A stretch of DNA of 64,000 nt, from positions 1,728,011 through 1,792,010 of the forward strand of contig NC_019977.1 in NCBI RefSeq assembly GCF_000328665.1, in the 5' to 3' direction. Source of the DNA: Methanomethylovorans hollandica DSM 15978 (lineage in GTDB: Archaea > Halobacteriota > Methanosarcinia > Methanosarcinales > Methanosarcinaceae). Position 1 is the stretch's first letter; every line of letters begins with the position of its first letter. The notes under the pieces were generated by a model that saw nothing but the letters and a program-made list of their open reading frames with translations, was not told the DNA's origin and made no database searches. The translations under genes were made by a program, and so were the position numbers. Positions 26,801-34,546 of this stretch are shown here, one piece after another.

Positions 26801-27293
26801 AATAATGAGCCAGGCGCTTGAGAGTATTGGAGATAAATACGCCATCTACGCTTTCTCCGGACATACCCGCAATGATGTGGAATATTACATAATAAAAGAA
26901 TTCAATGAGGAACTTACCGATACTGTGGCCAACAGGATCAGTCTCCTGGAACCTGTAGCCAACACTCGTCTCGGACCTGTGATCAGACATTCCATCACAA
27001 AGTTGGAACAGGTACAGGCAAGTACGAAGATGATAGTGCTCCTCTCAGATGGAGAGCCCTATGACACCTGTCATGGAGAAGGAGCATATGAAGGACGCTT
27101 GGCAGAAGAGGATACAAGGGTAGCCATCCAGGAAGGACATGCCAGGAACATACATTTCTTCTGTATAACTGTAGATAAAGATCCGGGAAACTATCTGGAC
27201 ACTATCTTCTCAAATGTAGGTTACACGATAATAGACGATGCGCAGGTGCTTCCTGCAAGGCTTCCGGCATTATATAAGAGGCTCACTACGTAA
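23868..27293 (+). CDS. Large VWA-domain protein (CbbO/NorD-like) with helical repeats and HEVGH
   Basis: 1141-residue partner of the MoxR ATPase. Residues about 80-510 contain 10-11 degenerate repeats of roughly 38-40 residues (pattern: aromatic-x-x-W, a helix, then Y/F-F-x-x-SP), probably an alpha-solenoid. Near residue 605 there is MHEVGHVQF, an HExxH-type metal motif. A charged linker (EESREEEKKEEKPDE) lies near 810-825. The C-terminal von Willebrand A domain has the MIDAS motif VDVSAS near 953 and LSDGEPYD. Acidic and soluble, no signal peptide. Family: CbbO/NorD-type; client unknown. Confidence 0.85.
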   Translation: MPEAGGKTLSPEELTDIVRSYFPNLDSDDFSSVVEPLKKISVQDLKFILNCGKFTFVKGRRVIRSYLKAAPQVYRLLPQDGFRNWILLAQKASFLSISCIEGFFDASGMITEKGGLPLLHRWTELGISIAGRDKGLAISYFTNTAKVVSSRPFEHFEELVSIGSNFSDSNIRVSEAYFKHLADLLSLMSTDEFHKFVDIIENIREKDWRTVIEIMNSSRETFSPIEPHRRYLILNALNSILRFGAPLIPALFNRSPRTMANLDDKDFKKWFSAAEKIAELNTDMATSFVNRSPNILGFTDVDEVKEWTDRSIVLLSRDRQAAKAFMEYSFKGLEKHMKNTDHEKRAFILDVGAELALVNPECVENFFKYAPEVLHLFTHQNFREWLTIGKAIAKQSSNLGAGYCRHSTLAFKMIPPAYHGEIFSTARILLEVDWLLAGIFFESLPEVVEKIDPAQIRKWAGIGLKVHEKDKKIAVDYFAFSPPLLADLDVRELEEWALKGISVFEESPIKGRPYFSLKSKSSTDTIEDLKGGIALKKVVNILKYYAIGLSGVDFSIRSKHVLPLAEGLDFMNPIIAGNVIYLEPKIKKYSDVEDNFNIYKLSVMHEVGHVQFSTTEVSVEKAYSILKKMGFEFSSAVETVSITSLFSAFQDHLLAIDLMGIIEDARIEYMIFTSYRGLRENFRHIRTQLLQARPIPETEMERFMEALMWLSTGNEPSFRMEEKMRQGINICRDLLHKVLHPDSSTLDSMEAVFEIYTLLKELYGPLTDLQYTPIKNLEYRGVGISALTEDEPASADPYEHMLARFVPQCEESREEEKKEEKPDEMFQEQNYAIPNDWSLRGSFIYDEWDTVINDYKSGWCVVKEIEPSGDSGEYFEDAIKRYGNEIALIRRIFSTMKPESFHKLKGQTDGTEIDIDALIEALMEKRCGADLDDRFYLRWDKRERDVATLFLVDVSASTSKKLDIGGQSIIDVEKDSVIIMSQALESIGDKYAIYAFSGHTRNDVEYYIIKEFNEELTDTVANRISLLEPVANTRLGPVIRHSITKLEQVQASTKMIVLLSDGEPYDTCHGEGAYEGRLAEEDTRVAIQEGHARNIHFFCITVDKDPGNYLDTIFSNVGYTIIDDAQVLPARLPALYKRLTT

Positions 27294-27922
27294 GCATAAA
27301 CTAGCATCGAGTTCATCAATTTTTTCTAAGAAACAAATATAAAGTAGTTCAGGTAAGCCTGTCTGCAGGTACATTCCTTTGACAGTATGTGTAATCTTCG
27401 GCACCCTCTTGTTCCATTACTTGTACCAGACAAATTACATTGTCGTATGCTTTGGAGGTTTCCTGTAAACTGAAAGTTGCTGCAAATGTGTGCAGCAGTT
27501 TAAGAGTATCAAGGAGTTCTGAGGATTCTATGAGAACCATGGATCTATCACCATTGCATTATAATTTGGGGTTATCCTGCTTCTGTCAGCCTATAGCGAT
27601 CCAAGGAAGCAGGAGGATATACCGACCCTCCTTTTACTATGGATACAGGCACCCAGCTAGGATGTCTAAGTAGTGAATCAAATAACACTATGATATATAA
27701 CAAAACCTTGCAATAATTTGCAATACCTATGATACTCTTCAGCCCATATATGATATTAAGACCTGAATGTAATTTTACAATGAGGTGTGAACTCTGTATA
27801 TAAGACGTGAGATTATGTTAATGATGATCTGATAAAAGGGATAACTATCATCAGATTAATTTTTAAGCAAAGGTGTGCTTATTAGTGATATACAAGAATG
27901 AAATATATATAAGGAGTACAAT
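27294..27922. other. 629-nt intergenic region with a small ORF and an inverted repeat
   Basis: Holds the 63-codon minus-strand ORF listed separately, a 9-bp inverted repeat (TCCTGCTTC 27575-27583 with GAAGCAGGA 27606-27614), and the SemiSWEET promoter with AAGGAGT at 27911-27917. Nothing else is recognised. Confidence 0.6.
27349..27540 (-). CDS. Small hypothetical protein (63 residues)
   Basis: Protein-like composition (helical ELLDTLKLLHTFAATFSLQ, then AYDNVICLVQVMEQ) with GGTGAT 6-11 nt before the ATG. No gene on the other strand explains it. No domain recognised; possibly a remnant. Confidence 0.35.
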   Translation of the reverse strand: MVLIESSELLDTLKLLHTFAATFSLQETSKAYDNVICLVQVMEQEGAEDYTYCQRNVPADRLT

Positions 27923-28216
27923 ATGATCGGCTACCTTGCAGGAACACTTACAACTCTTGCTTTTGCACCTCAACTTTTTAAAGCTTTGAAGACGAAGTCC
28001 ACAAAAGATATCTCATTATTGATGCTTTTGTGTTCTACAACAGGTATGACATTATGGTTGTACCATGGACTGCTGATCAAAGATATTGCTTTGATATCGG
28101 CAAACTCTATTTCTATAGCTCTGTCTTCAACTCTGCTTATGTATAAACTTAAGAAAGATTATCTGGAATTGAATAAAGACTCTGCATTGACCAATGATAC
28201 TACGATCCGAATGTAG
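27923..28216 (+). CDS. SemiSWEET-family sugar transporter (MtN3/PQ-loop)
   Basis: 97-residue membrane protein with three transmembrane helices forming one SWEET repeat. The PQ motif is AFAPQLFKALKTKSTKDIS after helix 1, followed by the conserved TTGMTLWLYHGLLIKDIALI and a third helix. SemiSWEETs dimerise to carry sugars passively; the substrate here is unknown. It has a strong SD (AAGGAGT) and ends with a charged tail. Monocistronic, followed by a hairpin. Confidence 0.92.
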   Translation: MIGYLAGTLTTLAFAPQLFKALKTKSTKDISLLMLLCSTTGMTLWLYHGLLIKDIALISANSISIALSSTLLMYKLKKDYLELNKDSALTNDTTIRM

Positions 28217-28234
28217 AACAGGAACTTAAAAAAT

Positions 28235-28267
28235 GAAGTGGCTGTACAGATAAATGTACATCACTTC
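28235..28267. terminator. Hairpin between convergent SemiSWEET and zinc-protein genes
   Basis: GAAGTG-GCT-GTACA-GATAAA-TGTAC-AT-CACTTC forms 6 bp plus 5 bp with a small internal loop, flanked by A/T-rich sequence on both sides, so it could serve both convergent genes. Confidence 0.5.
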
Positions 28268-28292
28268 CATTAAAATAAATCAATAAAAGTAT

Positions 28293-28583
28293 TTAGTATC
28301 TTCTTGGTGGTCTGTGCTTCTGGTAGCATTCCCTGCAGTATACAGGCCTGTCACCGGATGGCACGAATGGCACTTCCGTTTCCTGTCCGCAGTCAGCACA
28401 GGTTGCTTTATGCATCTCTCTTGGACCGCTTGGTCTGAATCCACCGCTTCCGCCGGATCTGAATCCGCCACTTCCGCCACTTCCGCCGGACCTAAATCCG
28501 CCACTTCCGCCACTTCCGCCTCTTGAACCGCCGCTTCCGCCAGACCTGAATCCGCCACTTCCGCCTCTTCTATCGTTGTTCAT
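28293..28583 (-). CDS. Gly/Arg-rich repeat protein with a CxxC zinc domain
   Basis: 96-residue protein. Residues about 5-55 are tandem GGSGGFRSG-type repeats (RGG-like, typical of RNA-binding low-complexity tails). The C-terminus is a zinc ribbon: CADCGQ then PVYCRECYQKHRP (two CxxC pairs). This CxxC-x-CxxC domain recurs in methanogen and Dehalococcoides small proteins, commonly annotated as a zinc-ribbon domain. The frame is open to 28709, but Met at 28583 has AGGA 8-9 nt upstream and is chosen. Inference: RNA-binding, perhaps stress-induced. Confidence 0.8.
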   Translation of the reverse strand: MNNDRRGGSGGFRSGGSGGSRGGSGGSGGFRSGGSGGSGGFRSGGSGGFRPSGPREMHKATCADCGQETEVPFVPSGDRPVYCRECYQKHRPPRRY

Positions 28584-29015
28584 ATTTGATGTCCTTTGTT
28601 GTTTTATTTTATTAGTTGTCTCATAATTTGAGACTGAGAATTTGTGTATGACTTGGTAGATCAGGTTTAAATCCTTGCTTTTGCAAAAACCACAAACCTG
28701 GGGATACACATTACTGTACGTCTTATAACACCTTTTAAAAAGGCATTGGAAACAGCGTCAGTTGAGACCGAATAATTTACCTTGATCAATACAACCCATT
28801 CTCTGCATTCAGTCAATTAACCTAAAAGAAGCAAACAGAAACGGTATTATCCTTTTCTTTACTCGCCAACTAAGCTAACTGCAATTGTCATACTGGCATT
28901 TTTAATATATATACTTTTTGCCGTCATGAAAAATCACAGCTTAACCCGGCATCATGCCTTAGCTGTCTATTAATCACCGATCGATTTAATCAGATTTTAT
29001 TTAATAATCTATTAG
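28584..29015. other. 432-nt intergenic region, no gene seen
   Basis: AT-rich spacer holding the presumed promoter of the Gly/Arg-rich protein gene (for example the T/A-rich stretch near 28600-28625). No ORF, RNA or repeat could be supported. Confidence 0.6.
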
Positions 29016-29390
29016 TTAATCATCTATTATTTGCAGCTCTCTTTCTTCTCCTTCGGAATTGAAACATTTCCAGCTTTGAAGATCAAAGGGGTATCCTGCG
29101 ATTATATGATAGTTCCCTGTCTTTCCAAACATCTGTATATCTGCATTGGATGGCCTGACAATTCCCCTGGGATGACTGTGCACGGAACCGACCGTAGAAA
29201 TATTAGGCATCATGAACAGATGCAGCAAGGCACTGCTTTCTCCTGATTCTGTTCCCGGCAGGATCAGCACTTCGCTAATAATACCGTCTTCCGCCTGAAG
29301 CAAACCGGCAAATTCATTAGGGTAAGATGATCTGCTGACCTCTAAGATAAATCTGAGGGTATTTCTTGCAATACCTTTTATTTTTTTCAT
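29016..29390 (-). CDS. JAMM/MPN-family metalloprotease-like protein
   Basis: 124-residue stand-alone JAB1/MPN/Mov34 domain. The zinc-site elements are all present: Glu in YPNEFAGLLQ, VHSHP with HxH, and PSNADIQMF giving the S-x-x-D of the HxHx(7-10)SxxD signature. Archaeal JAMM proteins remove ubiquitin-like SAMP modifiers or act in sulfur-carrier processing. A TATA-like ACTATATACA element lies about 30 nt upstream of the start. No operon partner. Confidence 0.9.
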   Translation of the reverse strand: MKKIKGIARNTLRFILEVSRSSYPNEFAGLLQAEDGIISEVLILPGTESGESSALLHLFMMPNISTVGSVHSHPRGIVRPSNADIQMFGKTGNYHIIAGYPFDLQSWKCFNSEGEERELQIIDD

Positions 29391-29436
29391 GGAAAAAGAT
29401 GAAGAACTAAATGTATATAGTTATTTAGGGTAAACC

Positions 29437-29808
29437 TCATGCATGCAATGAAGCAACCATGGATCCCAAAAAGCTCCAGCCATAAAGTCCCACAAGGATA
29501 TTATTTACGGTAAGCACAATGCCAAGTATAGCTACTGAAGACTTGAGTCCTTCTTTTAAGTAGGGGACGACCTCATGTATGCAATTATTCAGCACGTAAA
29601 AGTTGATTACCAGCAAGACTACAAACAATAATTTAAGCAGTAACAAACCATATATCCCATTATTGGTTATAAAAGAACTAAGAAGTATATTGCCTTCCTG
29701 TCCGTTAGGCAGAGCATATGCAGTGCTCAGCCAATCACCTATTACATAGAAGAGAATAATGATGCGGATTTCCCAGAGAATACTTCTAAGGGATGAATTA
29801 GTCTGCAT
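29437..29808 (-). CDS. Small membrane protein, paralogue of the 45108 gene
   Basis: About 123 residues with four hydrophobic segments (IRIIILFYVIGDWLSTAY, GIYGLLLLKLLFVVLLVI, SVAILGIVLTVNNILVG, plus a short one). The Y-V-x-G-D and N-N-I/L-L-V-G motifs recur in the frameshifted gene at 45108, as does the GGTGGTAC sequence before the start. I choose Met at 29808 because GGTGGT precedes it with good spacing; the frame is open to 29832. Function unknown; possibly a DUF5658-type protein, not confirmed. Confidence 0.7.
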   Translation of the reverse strand: MQTNSSLRSILWEIRIIILFYVIGDWLSTAYALPNGQEGNILLSSFITNNGIYGLLLLKLLFVVLLVINFYVLNNCIHEVVPYLKEGLKSSVAILGIVLTVNNILVGLYGWSFLGSMVASLHA

Positions 29809-29951
29809 TATTGTACCACCTAGTTGCATCAAAGATTATTTTGGATAAATACTTATCTATATTTTACTGAATAATATAGAATACAAGACATATATATACC
29901 AGAATCAAAGAAAGAAAAAAAGAAGAATAAGAAAAAATAGGAGGAAATTAA

Positions 29952-30005
29952 TTGAGAATTGTTATCACAGGAAAGTCAGATCACCCCGTGGTAATTGAAA
30001 AGTGA
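29952..30005 (+). other. 17-residue ORF behind a strong SD (start of a lost gene or leader peptide)
   Basis: TATA-like ATATATACC near 29890 and a strong SD TAGGAGGA (29938-29945) are followed 6 nt later by TTG and 17 codons (MRIVITGKSDHPVVIEK), then TGA. The peptide reads like the N-terminal strand and loop of a nucleotide-binding protein cut short. It overlaps the microORF on the other strand. Confidence 0.35.
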
Positions 30006-30092
30006 ATAATACGCAAGCACTGCTATGGCCATTGTTATCAGCACCATGACGATCTGCGTCATTTCTGTTTCGTGTCCGTAATGTTCTATCAT
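29976..30092 (-). CDS. 38-residue single-helix membrane microprotein
   Basis: Reads MIEHYGHETEMTQ, then a long hydrophobic helix (IVMVLITMAIAVLAYYSLF) and a short polar tail: a typical one-helix membrane peptide. A TATA-like CTTTAAATAA near 30121-30131 would start the transcript about 10 nt before the ATG, so it may be nearly leaderless. No SD. Resembles the microORF at 35392 in its IVMVLIT/VVMVIST segment. The rest of 29833-30281 holds nothing more. Confidence 0.5.
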   Translation of the reverse strand: MIEHYGHETEMTQIVMVLITMAIAVLAYYSLFNYHGVI

Positions 30093-30299
30093 GTTTGATC
30101 ATGATAGAATAGCAATCCATGTTATTTAAAGTTATCTCCTAAATATAACGATTAATAATTGCCATTAACTTATATGTAGATTGCTGGCGCTATTCATCTG
30201 CCCATAACACAATAAACAAGACCCTCTAATCCATATATCGGCAGATTTTTAGTCCTTCCACAGCATAGATAGATATGTAATATGAATGGAGTGATCACA

Positions 30300-30719
30300 G
30301 TGCAAGAAACAATTACACCTTTTATGGAACTATTGTCAAAGGATAGATTTTCAGCTTATTGCAATATGGAAGTGCTTGAGGTCAGTCCAGGATACGCAAA
30401 AGCTCGTATGCTTATAGCAGATGAGCATCTGAATGCTTTTGGCACTGTGCACGGTGGAGCGATATTCACTCTTGCAGATCTGGCATTCGGTAGTGCATCA
30501 AATGCTCATGGCCGGGTGTCAGTGGCGATAAATTGTTCAATAGCTTTTGTGAAAGCTGCCAAAAAAGGATATCTGACCGCGGAGGCAAGGGAAGTATCAA
30601 TAGGTCACAAACTGGCTACCTATGTAATTACTGTAACAGATGAGGAGAATGAAATTATAGCAAGCTTTCAGGGTACTGTGTACAGAAAAAATGAAACAAT
30701 AGAAGGCCTGATAGCTTAA
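30300..30719 (+). CDS. PaaI-like hotdog-fold thioesterase
   Basis: Acyl-CoA thioesterase of the PaaI/YbgC hotdog family, probably hydrolysing aryl- or short acyl-CoA. Seen: the active-site block GTVHGGAIFTLADLAFGSASN, with the conserved Gly-Gly and the acidic residue of LADLAFG, and VAINCSIAFVKAAKKGYLTAEA. An ATG at 30282 is in frame, but GTG at 30300 has GGAG with proper spacing, so it is chosen (139 residues). A phenylacetate-CoA-ligase-like gene lies nearby on the other strand, which suggests shared aryl-CoA chemistry. Confidence 0.88.
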   Translation: MQETITPFMELLSKDRFSAYCNMEVLEVSPGYAKARMLIADEHLNAFGTVHGGAIFTLADLAFGSASNAHGRVSVAINCSIAFVKAAKKGYLTAEAREVSIGHKLATYVITVTDEENEIIASFQGTVYRKNETIEGLIA

Positions 30720-30802
30720 TCTGGCCTTATATCAGGACCATAAAAGACGATACATGTGGTTTTCCTTCACGATACATACCTACGGAACCACCCGAATCGT
30801 CC

Positions 30803-31651
30803 TTATTTCAATTCCCGGGGTTGTTTCTTATCAGGAAGCACCGGAAGCTGCATGGTATTTACCAGTATAGGACTATCCACTTCTTTGGCACGTTCAAGTA
30901 ACAGCTCTTTACCTTTTTGTGTTAATGCGAACAGAGGCACTGCCGTCCCTACCTGTGCTATTGGCTTTATGATCTCTCGCAGGTTCCTGGACGCACATGC
31001 TGTTACAATATCAGTATATTTCAGCAGCTCAGAAGCGTGTTCTTTTGTCAGGCCCGTAGTATGGGCAGCTATAATACAAACATCCAAACCTTGTGCACTC
31101 TCTATCTCCCTTAACTTCGAAGCTGTCAGAGCATCGATAACAGAAACAGCTACCTTCTTGTAACCAATTTGTGCAGCCTTTTGAAGACCTTGAACCGGAT
31201 CGATGCTTGCATGCTGCGGATCAAGTACTATGCCATTCCTTTGTTCAATGCCTGCTATGACCTCAGGGATCGGTTCGGTCTCCACAAGCCCGGAGATCCT
31301 TGCCCCCATACCCTGCACAAGTCTTGGATTAGCAGTAATGACAGTTCCTGCACCATCACATACAGTGACCGTTGCATCGAGCATGCCTCTGTTAAGACCA
31401 GTCATCATCACTTCAGAAGCCCCAAAACCTACGAAGACATCCATGTCAAGTTTTCTTTGCGGAGTGAACAGACCAAAGTCCCGGATACGGAACTCCATGT
31501 TCTTCCTAATTTCTTCAGAGTTGATATGTTTTATACCCCTGGCCTTTTCAAAGAGTGGACACCAGTCTAACTGTGGTTCTCCTACTTCTGTGACCTTGCC
31601 ATCCTTTACAACTACCCGTGCCATCCCAAGGATTTCCATTACATGCACCAT
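30803..31651 (-). CDS. Methanogenesis marker protein 8 (DUF2099)
   Basis: Protein of the DUF2099/TIGR03275 group found almost only in methanogens; biochemical role unknown. Seen: the N-terminal ARVVVKDGKVTEVGEPQLDWCPLFEKARG segment with one cysteine, FVGFGASEVMMTGLNRGMLDATVTVCDGAGTVI, DPQHASIDPVQGLQKA and TTGLTKEHASELLKYTDIVTACAS. At 282 residues it is full length. 44 nt downstream of the CoA-ligase gene on the same strand, so perhaps cotranscribed. The assignment rests on recall of family features. Confidence 0.82.
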   Translation of the reverse strand: MVHVMEILGMARVVVKDGKVTEVGEPQLDWCPLFEKARGIKHINSEEIRKNMEFRIRDFGLFTPQRKLDMDVFVGFGASEVMMTGLNRGMLDATVTVCDGAGTVITANPRLVQGMGARISGLVETEPIPEVIAGIEQRNGIVLDPQHASIDPVQGLQKAAQIGYKKVAVSVIDALTASKLREIESAQGLDVCIIAAHTTGLTKEHASELLKYTDIVTACASRNLREIIKPIAQVGTAVPLFALTQKGKELLLERAKEVDSPILVNTMQLPVLPDKKQPRELK

Positions 31652-31695
31652 TATATCACCTTATTTGCTTTCGATTTGAATACTGGAACTAAAGA

Positions 31696-32997
31696 TCAAA
31701 GAGCGTTACGCCTGTCAATGACCTTCTTAGACTTACCTTCCGTACGGGGTATGGAACCTTTTTCAGCCAGTTCCACATTCGTACGTATGTTCAGAACGCT
31801 TTGAAGCTCATCTTCCACGTGTTTTTGCAGTTCGGCCAAATCACGCAGCTCGCCTGTAAAAGCGTTTTCCGTAATTTCCACTTTTACAGTGATCTCATCC
31901 AGCATCTTTTTATTCCTGTCCAGGATGACCTGAAAATGCTCTGTTATCTCCGGGATCTTCACAACTACGTCCTCTATCTGTGAGGGGAAGACATTGATGC
32001 CTCTGACGATGAGCATATCATCAGCTCTGCCCAGCAATCTTGAGATCCGCACAGTTGTCCGCCCACATGAACATTCGCTTTCCAGCAAACGTGTGATGTC
32101 TCCGGTCCTGTATCTGACAATTGGGAATGCCTCTTTGGTAAGAGATGTCAGCACCAGTTCTCCTTTTTCTCCTTCAGATACCTGCTCTCCATTTTCGTCA
32201 AGCACTTCCACAAAGAAATGATCGCTCCAAAGGTGCAATCCATCCTGCTCCTCACACTCAAAAGCCACACCCGGACCCATGACCTCGGATAGCCCATAGG
32301 AATCATATGCTTTGATGTTCAGTATTTTTTCAAGCTGTTTTCGCGTGTTCGATGACCAAGGTTCTGCACCGAAACATCCTACGCGCAGGGATAATTTATC
32401 AACTATATCCATCTCCCTGGCAGTCTCAGCTAGATAAAGGGCATAAGAAGGAGTACAATGCAATGCCGTTACTCCAAAATCTATCATCATCTCAAGCTGG
32501 CGTGTGGTACTACCCGTGCCGCTTGGAACGATCATGGCACCTATCTTTTCCACACCGTAATGGAACCCAAGCCCGCCAGTAAAAAGACCATAGTTCACTG
32601 CATTCTGGAATACATCGTCCTTGCCAAGACCTACCATTGTCAGATTGCGGGCCAAAAGATCCGACCAGGTTTCCAGATCATTTTTAGTATAGCCCACAAC
32701 AGTGGGTTTACCACTTGTACCGGAAGAAGCGTGGATCCTCACTACCTCGCTCTTCGGTACTGCAAAAAGGCCAAAAGGATAGTTATCCCGCAGATCAGCT
32801 TTATAGGTGAAAGGCAGATTTTTCAGATCATCCAGAGATCGGATATCTTCCGGCCTTATACCGGCCTCTTTGAACCTGCGGGCATAGAAAGGAACATTGT
32901 TATAAGTTGCAGCCACTGTTTTTTTTAACCGAGTTAGCTGTAATTCCTTGAGTTCTGCATGACCCATGGTCTCATATTTTGGCTGCCAGTATTTCAT
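31696..32997 (-). CDS. Phenylacetate-CoA ligase family (PaaK-like) adenylate-forming enzyme
   Basis: ANL-superfamily enzyme activating an aryl acid as acyl-AMP and then CoA thioester. Seen: P-loop HASSGTSGKPTVVGYTK, YDSYGLSEVMGPG, YRTGDITRL, CSCGRTTVRISRLLGRADDMLIVRGINVFPSQ and the C-terminal lysine region RTEGKSKKVIDRR. At 433 residues it is normal. Methanogens use such enzymes for aryl acids taken up from the medium (for example in the indolepyruvate/phenylpyruvate oxidoreductase pathway), so that role is plausible. Confidence 0.92.
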   Translation of the reverse strand: MKYWQPKYETMGHAELKELQLTRLKKTVAATYNNVPFYARRFKEAGIRPEDIRSLDDLKNLPFTYKADLRDNYPFGLFAVPKSEVVRIHASSGTSGKPTVVGYTKNDLETWSDLLARNLTMVGLGKDDVFQNAVNYGLFTGGLGFHYGVEKIGAMIVPSGTGSTTRQLEMMIDFGVTALHCTPSYALYLAETAREMDIVDKLSLRVGCFGAEPWSSNTRKQLEKILNIKAYDSYGLSEVMGPGVAFECEEQDGLHLWSDHFFVEVLDENGEQVSEGEKGELVLTSLTKEAFPIVRYRTGDITRLLESECSCGRTTVRISRLLGRADDMLIVRGINVFPSQIEDVVVKIPEITEHFQVILDRNKKMLDEITVKVEITENAFTGELRDLAELQKHVEDELQSVLNIRTNVELAEKGSIPRTEGKSKKVIDRRNAL

Positions 32998-33096
32998 GTA
33001 ACTATCTCCTAATGTTCATTCCTCATGGGTTTGAACACTTATATTATTTACTGCAATTTCCACTTTCGATATCAGTAAATAATAATCAAGAAACAG

Positions 33097-33189
33097 TTAT
33101 TTGTTAAAAAGGAAACGCTTTGGGCATTCCCTTCCGCACCATGTACGTACCACTTCAGGACATGTACAGAATTCCCTTTTTTGTGCCAT
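33097..33189 (-). CDS. 30-residue cysteine-rich microprotein
   Basis: ATG at 33189 opens a short frame with Cys8, Cys10, Cys18 and Cys22 (FCTCPEVVRTWCGRECPKRF), a plausible zinc-binding set. It shares the divergent promoter region of the 33239 gene; a TATA-like AATATAATAATAC lies about 30 nt before the start. No SD, possibly leaderless. Not recognised. Confidence 0.5.
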   Translation of the reverse strand: MAQKREFCTCPEVVRTWCGRECPKRFLFNK

Positions 33190-33238
33190 AATACTTACAT
33201 GTGTGTACACAGTATTATTATATTAAAAATAGGATAAT

Positions 33239-34531
33239 ATGTACAAACACGAAAAACGGTTACTTAGGTCAATCTTTCTTATTTTGACGGTGTTGTCCAT
33301 AACAAATATTTCTCCAGTACCCGGCGGCTGGAACCAGACTATCACCGATATGGATGTTACATATGAGGTTTCACCAGACGGAAAGAACATACATGTACTC
33401 AGACAGGTCACGTTTGAAAACCGGGATGAGGACACCAGGTTCTGGAGGGGATACTATTCAAGCTTCAATTATTACTTCCCTCAAAATGCAAGCAACATCT
33501 GTGCCTATGAGAAAGAGAGCAGTGATAACCTTACCTGGAGTCTTAGCTCCTATGGATACTACACTTTCTGCCTGAATAAAAAAGTATGGTATGGAGATTC
33601 CTATGCTTTTTACGTTGCATATGATCTTCCACGTAACAGCAACACTGTAGTGTTCAACATAGTGGAATATGGTAACAGGACAAAGGTAGTACTGCGAATA
33701 CCCCAATACTATGAAACTGATATCGAAAGAAAGGATTATCATATGCTTGAACAGAAAGAATTCACTGAATTCGTATTCCAAAAAGGTACTACCTGGAAGA
33801 ATCCATGTCAGGTAACCTGTGTGAATCACACGGATATGTATGAGATCAAAGGTGTTGCCCATCTAAGTGAAAAAGAAGTGGGAATAACTGTCAGGTTCTG
33901 GGAAGGTGAAGATGCCTGGGGAGCTCATGTTCTGGATGCGACCGTGAAAAATCTGCTGTTGCTTGAAAATGTCACTGGGTTCTCATATCCCCCACAATAT
34001 AATGTCACTATAATACAGGCAAGCGTGGAAGATACTCAAGGCTACGGCGGCTTTAATAAGGGAAGTAAAGGCATTTATCTTCTCCATACTTCCAGCGATG
34101 CCATCCTGATACATGAGCTTGCTCATTATTGGACGCAAGAATGCAGTTTTTCACACATCTGGATGGATGAGGGGCATGCAGACCTGTATACGTATCTCGT
34201 TCTGACAAAAACAAACCCAGATGTTGCTGTAAAAAGGAAAGATAGGACTTTAGAAACGTATCAAAAGCTTGAAAGAAAGTATGACATATCCCTGTCTGCA
34301 TGGGAAACTGCCGATAGCTTTGATTCAACTAATAAAGATGCCATCCTGTTCGGCTATAGTAAAGCTTTCACTGTGATCTATTTGATGTACGAGGAACTGG
34401 GATCAGATACAATGCAGACTGGCTGGCAATGCTTAAGCGAGCTTGACCATGAGGTTGATGAGCAATGTTTCATCCAGGTTATGCAAGAAGCATCTGATAA
34501 GGATCTGTCATATATTGAAGAATTCCTGTGA
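33239..34531 (+). CDS. Secreted M1-like zinc metallopeptidase
   Basis: 430-residue exported protein. An N-terminal hydrophobic segment after basic residues (KHEKRLLRSIFLILTVLSI) acts as a signal or anchor. The first 200 residues look like a beta-rich domain with many potential N-glycosylation sites. Near residue 295 is ILIHELAHYW, followed by HIWMDEGHAD, the HExxH...E pattern of M1 gluzincins. The GAMEN exopeptidase motif is not seen, so specificity is uncertain. Likely acts at the cell surface on peptides. A strong hairpin lies downstream. Confidence 0.78.
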   Translation: MYKHEKRLLRSIFLILTVLSITNISPVPGGWNQTITDMDVTYEVSPDGKNIHVLRQVTFENRDEDTRFWRGYYSSFNYYFPQNASNICAYEKESSDNLTWSLSSYGYYTFCLNKKVWYGDSYAFYVAYDLPRNSNTVVFNIVEYGNRTKVVLRIPQYYETDIERKDYHMLEQKEFTEFVFQKGTTWKNPCQVTCVNHTDMYEIKGVAHLSEKEVGITVRFWEGEDAWGAHVLDATVKNLLLLENVTGFSYPPQYNVTIIQASVEDTQGYGGFNKGSKGIYLLHTSSDAILIHELAHYWTQECSFSHIWMDEGHADLYTYLVLTKTNPDVAVKRKDRTLETYQKLERKYDISLSAWETADSFDSTNKDAILFGYSKAFTVIYLMYEELGSDTMQTGWQCLSELDHEVDEQCFIQVMQEASDKDLSYIEEFL

Positions 34532-34546
34532 AAACTCGGACAATTA

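Noticed and set aside
23028-27293. Denitrification (NorQ/NorD) genes
   Set aside because: No nitric oxide reductase subunit or heme/copper protein is nearby, and the family is used for other clients.
27575-27614. 9-bp inverted repeat as an ncRNA gene
   Set aside because: Only one helix with a long loop; promoter and conservation cannot be judged.
28293-28583. CRISPR-like or satellite repeat
   Set aside because: The repeats are short codon-level units inside a coding frame, not spaced repeats.
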